Positions 33,009-36,736 of a DNA stretch of 36,736 nt are shown in pieces (positions within the stretch are counted from its first letter, which is position 1; each line of letters starts with the position of its first letter). Under the pieces are notes generated by a model. That model had not been told where the DNA came from, did not search any database, and saw only the letters and a program-made list of their open reading frames with translations. The stretch is from assembly GCA_030066775.1 (NCBI GenBank), contig JASJAY010000054.1:1-36736 (forward strand), given 5' to 3'. The translations under genes and the position numbers were made by a program. The stretch comes from Planctomycetota bacterium (GTDB lineage Bacteria > Planctomycetota > PLA2 > JAEUHO01).

Positions 33009-33290
33009 GAAACTCTCCTGCTTCCCACGCGCGTTCGGTGGCGAAGGTGGACCTGGGTCATGGGTCCGGCGCGCACCTGTGCGTCGCCATCCATGGCCCC
33101 AAAAATGTGAAAGGAACCGCGCCTAGGGGCGATTCCGGCGTGAATCTACCAACGGGTATCCGGGGGTCGAAAAGAGAAAACGCGCGCCAATTCGCGTGAT
33201 TCTTCAAAATTCGGCACTCTGCGCCCCACTTGACAGCGGGCCGCGGCGGTGCGAACGGCTGGCGCAGGGCGGCGTAACGACGTGGTGTGG

Positions 33291-33869
33291 CTAGCGGGCG
33301 ACGCCCTCGTGCGCGGGCGGGAGCACCTTGGGCAGCGTGAGGCCCGACTGGTTCTGGTACTTGCCCTTGCGGTCCGCGTAGCTCGTCTCGCACACCTCGT
33401 TGCCGAGGAAGAAGAGGATCTGCGCGATGCCCTCGCCGGCGTAGATCTTGGCCGGCAGCGGCGTCGTGTTGCTGATCTCGATCGTGATCACGCCTTCCCA
33501 CTCCGGCTCGAGCGGCGTGACGTTCACGATGATGCCGCAGCGCGCGTAGGTGGACTTGCCGAGGCACACGCACAGCACGTTGCGCGGGATGCGGAAGGTC
33601 TCGACCGTCTCCGCGAGCACGAAGGAGTTCGGCGGGATCAGGCAGTCGCCGTAGTGGTCGATGAAGGAGCGCTCGTCGAACGCCTTCGGGTCGACCATCG
33701 TGCTGTTCAGGTTGTGGAAGATCTTGAAGTGGTCGCCCACGCGCACGTCGTAGCCGTACGACGAGAGGCCGTAGGAGACCTGGCCCTTGGCCACGAGGTT
33801 CTCGTTGAAGGGTTCGATCATGCCCTGCTCCAGGGCCATCTTCCGGATCCACTTGTCGCTCGCGATCAT
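33291..33869 (-). CDS. dcd: dCTP deaminase
   Basis: This 192-aa protein of the dUTPase/Dcd trimer superfamily converts dCTP to dUTP, a precursor of dTTP. The start [12 protein letters not shown] and ATG 33869 with GAGGAG upstream are typical. Motifs include [37 protein letters not shown] (S106, R110), and the catalytic Glu131 in [16 protein letters not shown]. The C-terminal segment [17 protein letters not shown] closes the active site. The length suits the family. It is divergent from nrdJ across a 570-nt region, so two enzymes of deoxynucleotide supply share one control region. Confidence 0.95.
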   Translation of the reverse strand: MIASDKWIRKMALEQGMIEPFNENLVAKGQVSYGLSSYGYDVRVGDHFKIFHNLNSTMVDPKAFDERSFIDHYGDCLIPPNSFVLAETVETFRIPRNVLCVCLGKSTYARCGIIVNVTPLEPEWEGVITIEISNTTPLPAKIYAGEGIAQILFFLGNEVCETSYADRKGKYQNQSGLTLPKVLPPAHEGVAR

Positions 33870-34439
33870 GCGGGAACGCTCCTCTCGTGCGGCGCGGAGG
33901 ATAGGGGGCGGCACCCCCACGTCGGGACCGCCCTGCCTCGCGCGGCATCTCGCGCCGCGCCCCATCCTCGCGCAGCGGTCCCCCGCTCGCGTGCGCACGG
34001 GCGCGCCCCCTCTTCACGGTGGTTCAGGTCGTGAACAATCAGAGGTGGTGTCGTGAGGAACCCGCGAACTTCTGGGCTCGGCGCGCTGTCCCTCGGACTC
34101 CCTAACCTCCTTCCCCCAAGACGGGGAGTGTCTTGGGGCCGCGGTGGCGCGTGTCCGTCAACTTGTTTCGTGCGAGTGGGATGGGCCCGTGATACGACAT
34201 GTCGTGGGGCCGATCCCAAGTACCACAAGGTGTAGGGGGTCGGGGCCAGGTGGTCGGTTCACGGCGGTGGGCCGTTTCAGCGGGCGGGCGCGCCCGCGGC
34301 GACGCCTCCACTCACCGTGTGCCGGGTTCTCCGGCGGGCGAGGGAGGCCGCCGTGGGACGACCCGGAAACATGACTTTGAATGCTTGCGGGGGCGTGCTG
34401 CCGCCTCCGTGAATCGAACGGAACGTCAGGGAGGGACGC
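33870..34439. other. 570-nt control region between divergent dcd and nrdJ
   Basis: No gene was recognised. Visible structure includes an inverted repeat GTTCA-N5-TGAAC (34022-34036), a 9-bp hairpin (34114-34138), a 12-bp palindrome ACGACATGTCGT (34194-34205), a GCCGG/CCGGC hairpin near 34322-34336, and GGGAGG near 34429 as ribosome-binding site of nrdJ. The GC-rich second half (about 34250-34400) could fold strongly. A cobalamin riboswitch was sought because nrdJ needs B12, but no B12 box was found. Confidence 0.5.
34114..34138 (+). other. 9-bp hairpin in the dcd-nrdJ region
   Basis: CCCCAAGAC (34114-34122) pairs exactly with GTCTTGGGG (34130-34138) around a 7-nt loop. No T-tract follows. 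It could be part of an nrdJ leader RNA or an attenuator-like element; nothing in the sequence decides this. Confidence 0.5.
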
Positions 34440-36736
34440 ATGCAGGTAGCGCGTCGGTTCACCAAGGCCGGTGAAGGGCCGTACGAGGGGATCACTTGGG
34501 AGTCGCGGGTCTCGGAGATCCGCAATCCCGATGGAACGGTGGTCTTCCGCCTCGATGACGTGAAGGTGCCCTCCACGTGGTCCTCGGTGTCCACCGACGT
34601 GCTGGCGCAGAAGTACTTCCGCCGCGCGGGCGTCCCGCAGGTCGACGCCGACGGCAACCCCGTCCTCGACGACGACGGCAACCCGGTGCTCGGCGGCGAG
34701 AACGACGCGCGCCAGGTCTTCCACCGGCTCGCCGGCTGCTGGACGTACTGGGGTGAGCAGCACGGCTACTTCGACACCGAAGAAGACGCGCAGGCCTACT
34801 ACGACGAGATGTGCCGCATGCTCGCCGACCAGCGCGCGGCCCCCAACAGCCCGCAGTGGTTCAACACCGGCCTGCACTTCGCCTACGGCATCGACGGCCC
34901 GCCGCAGGGGCACTCCTTCGTCGATCCGAAGACCGGCCGCCTGAAGAAGAGCCGGTCCGCCTACGAGCGTCCGCAGCCCCACGCCTGCTTCATCCAGGCC
35001 GTGGAGGACGACCTCGTCGGCGAGAACGGCATCATGGACCTCTGGACGCGCGAGGCGCGTCTCTTCAAGTACGGCTCCGGGACGGGCACCAACTTCAGTT
35101 CGCTCCGCGGCGAGGGCGAGCCGCTCTCGGGCGGCGGCCGCTCGAGCGGCCTGATGTCCTTCCTCAAGATCGGCGACCGCGCCGCGGGCGCGATCAAGTC
35201 GGGCGGCACCACGCGCCGGGCCGCCAAGATGGTCTGCCTCGACGTCGACCACCCGGACATCCAGGAATTCGTCAACTGGAAGGTCCAGGAAGAGCAGAAG
35301 GTGGCGGCGCTCGTCGCCGGCTCGCAGCTGCTCGAGCGCAGCCTGAACGCCGTCATGAAGGCCTGTCACGACTGGCCGGACCAGGAGACGCGCTTCGAGC
35401 TGAAGAAGAACAAGGCGCTGCGCGAGGCGCTCCTGCTCTGCAAGCAGAGCCTGATCCCGATGAGCTACGCCATGCGCGCCGTCGCGCTCGCGCAGCAGGG
35501 CTTCACGGCGCTCCAGGTGCCGACCTACACGACGGACTGGGACAGCGAGTCCTACGTCACCGTCTCGGGCCAGAACTCGAACAACTCCGTGCGCCTCACG
35601 AACGACTTCCTCGAGTCGGTCGAGGCCGACGGCGAGTGGCGTCTCATCCGCCGCACCGACGGCGAGGTCGCCAAGGTCATCTCGGCGCGCTCGCTCTGGG
35701 ACGAGATCGCGTATAGCGCCTGGGCCTGCGCCGATCCCGGCGTGCAGCTCGACACCACGATCAACGAGTGGCACACCTGCCCGAACGACGGCCGCATCAA
35801 CGCGTCGAACCCGTGCTCCGAGTACATGTTCCTCGACGACACGGCGTGCAACCTGGCGAGCCTCAACCTCGTCACGTTCTACGACGCCGAGACGCGCACG
35901 TTCGACGTCGAGTCGTACCGCCACGCGATCCGCCTCTGGACGATCACGCTCGAGATCTCCGTCTTGATGGCGCAGTTCCCCAGCCGCGAGATCGCCCGCC
36001 GCTCGTACGACTACCGCACGCTCGGCCTCGGCTACGCGAACATCGGCTCGCTGCTGATGCGCCTCGGCCTGCCCTATGACTCCGACGAGGGCCGCGCCTA
36101 CACGGCCGCGCTCACCGCGATCCTGACCGGCGACGCGTACAAGACCTCGGCCGAGATGGCCAAGGAGCTCGGCCCCTTCGCCCGCTACGACAAGAACAAG
36201 GACGAGATGCTGCGCGTCATGCGCAACCACCGTCGGGCGGCGTACGACGCACCGAAGAACGAGTACGAGGGCCTTTCGATCACCCCGGTCGGGATCGACG
36301 CGGACATCTGCCCGCCCTACCTGCGCGACGCGGCCCGCGACGCGTGGGACGGCGCGCTCGAGCTGGGTGAGAAGCACGGCTACCGCAACGCCCAGTCGAC
36401 CGTGCTCGCGCCCACCGGCACGATCGGCCTCGTCATGGACTGCGACACGACGGGCATCGAGCCCGACTTCGCGCTCGTGAAGTTCAAGAAGCTGGCCGGC
36501 GGCGGCTACTTCCGCATCATCAACGGCGCGGTCCCCGCGGCGCTCAAGAACCTCGGCTACGGAGACGCCCAGATCGAGGAGATCGTCCAGTACGTGACGG
36601 GCTCGGGCACGCTGCGCGGCGCCCCGCACATCAACGACGTGACCCTTCACACCAAGGGCTTCACCGCCGAGGCGATGGCGAAGGTCGAGGCGCAGCTGCC
36701 CTCGGCGTTCGACATCCGCTTCGTGCTGAACCGCTG
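34440..36736 (+). CDS. nrdJ: Class II (B12-dependent) ribonucleotide reductase, 3' truncated by window
   Basis: The start is ATG 34440 with GGGAGG 6 nt upstream; the frame is open to the window end (765 complete codons), so the C-terminus is missing. The opening PDGTVVFRLDDVKVPSTWS and TDVLAQKYFRRAGVP are typical of vitamin B12-dependent NrdJ. A likely redox Cys is C183 in PHACFIQAV. The catalytic NPCSE (about 457-461, N, C, E) is followed by TACNLASLNL. AQSTVLAPTGTIGL marks the substrate-phosphate site. The enzyme makes deoxyribonucleotides from ribonucleotides using adenosylcobalamin, with or without oxygen. No intein interrupts the visible part. The adjacent dcd gene agrees with a nucleotide-supply locus. 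Confidence 0.95.
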   Translation, partial: MQVARRFTKAGEGPYEGITWESRVSEIRNPDGTVVFRLDDVKVPSTWSSVSTDVLAQKYFRRAGVPQVDADGNPVLDDDGNPVLGGENDARQVFHRLAGCWTYWGEQHGYFDTEEDAQAYYDEMCRMLADQRAAPNSPQWFNTGLHFAYGIDGPPQGHSFVDPKTGRLKKSRSAYERPQPHACFIQAVEDDLVGENGIMDLWTREARLFKYGSGTGTNFSSLRGEGEPLSGGGRSSGLMSFLKIGDRAAGAIKSGGTTRRAAKMVCLDVDHPDIQEFVNWKVQEEQKVAALVAGSQLLERSLNAVMKACHDWPDQETRFELKKNKALREALLLCKQSLIPMSYAMRAVALAQQGFTALQVPTYTTDWDSESYVTVSGQNSNNSVRLTNDFLESVEADGEWRLIRRTDGEVAKVISARSLWDEIAYSAWACADPGVQLDTTINEWHTCPNDGRINASNPCSEYMFLDDTACNLASLNLVTFYDAETRTFDVESYRHAIRLWTITLEISVLMAQFPSREIARRSYDYRTLGLGYANIGSLLMRLGLPYDSDEGRAYTAALTAILTGDAYKTSAEMAKELGPFARYDKNKDEMLRVMRNHRRAAYDAPKNEYEGLSITPVGIDADICPPYLRDAARDAWDGALELGEKHGYRNAQSTVLAPTGTIGLVMDCDTTGIEPDFALVKFKKLAGGGYFRIINGAVPAALKNLGYGDAQIEEIVQYVTGSGTLRGAPHINDVTLHTKGFTAEAMAKVEAQLPSAFDIRFVLNR

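Noticed and set aside
34160-34240. NrdR boxes upstream of nrdJ
   Set aside because: The nearest candidate, TACCACAAGGTGTA near 34220, does not fit the 16-bp NrdR consensus, and no paired second box was found.
34405-34432. tRNA-like T-loop (TTCGATTC on the minus strand)
   Set aside because: The flanking bases do not form the five-pair T stem, and no anticodon or acceptor arms can be drawn.
34250-34439. Cobalamin riboswitch before nrdJ
   Set aside because: The conserved B12 box and the GGGAA/GCCACTG elements are not present; only generic hairpins are seen.
34158-36650. 830-residue open frame on the minus strand opposite nrdJ
   Set aside because: It is antisense to a clear NrdJ with all motifs, is composed mostly of Arg, Val, Glu, Ala and Leu, and shows no domain. 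Such mirror frames are expected at this GC content.

Overview
The window is a compact, very GC-rich bacterial chromosome segment with genes on both strands. No IS element, CRISPR array, rRNA or tRNA was recognised. Several features point to a planctomycete-like (Planctomycetota) genome: secreted HEAT-repeat and HEAT-VWA proteins, DUF1573-type Cys-Gly-Cys proteins, secreted alpha/beta hydrolases with a shared accessory domain, a class II (B12-dependent) ribonucleotide reductase, and a small histone-fold protein. Many starts lack a clear Shine-Dalgarno sequence. The assignment is an inference from gene style, and another deep-branching high-GC phylum is possible.

Layout. 1-3030: the 3' end of a phzF-like gene, then a large secreted HEAT-repeat protein flanked by two copies of a perfect or near-perfect palindromic repeat. 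3030-9292: a divergent, tail-extended Tex protein (minus), an Arg/Ser/Gly-rich single-pass membrane protein, a TIM-barrel isomerase-like protein and RsmB. 9289-12664 (minus): a cyclophilin fused to a CBM9-like domain, followed by a HEAT-VWA protein. 12805-16235 (plus): a SufS-like cysteine desulfurase, a NifU/IscU-like scaffold with an altered cysteine pattern, and CysS, forming a cysteine / Fe-S cluster. 16268-21547 (plus): two secreted alpha/beta hydrolases enclose a lamin-tail-domain lipoprotein and a GT4 glycosyltransferase. The lipoprotein gene is preceded by a consensus sigma-54 promoter, and its reading frame runs into duplicated hairpin repeats. 21554-26387: stand-alone CoaB, an APH-like/P-loop kinase fusion overlapping an inositol-monophosphatase-family gene, a STAS protein and an HtrA-type protease. 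26415-30032 (minus): AguA, AguB, a four-helix membrane protein and a DUF1573-like protein in close order. A second DUF1573-like paralogue diverges from the last one at 30127. 31272-33869: an NAD-dependent sugar epimerase, a free methionine sulfoxide reductase-type GAF protein, a bacterial histone-like protein and dCTP deaminase. 33870-36736: a 570-nt intergenic region with strong hairpins, then nrdJ running off the end.

Functional themes: putrescine synthesis from agmatine (AguA and AguB), deoxynucleotide supply (Dcd and NrdJ, divergent from one control region), cysteine and Fe-S handling (desulfurase, scaffold, CysS, and more distantly CoaB), and a large secreted or envelope proteome. The items most worth a second look are the histone-like protein, the unusual Fe-S scaffold, the CBM9-cyclophilin fusion, the palindromic repeats, and the sigma-54-controlled lipoprotein whose 3' end is made of repeats.
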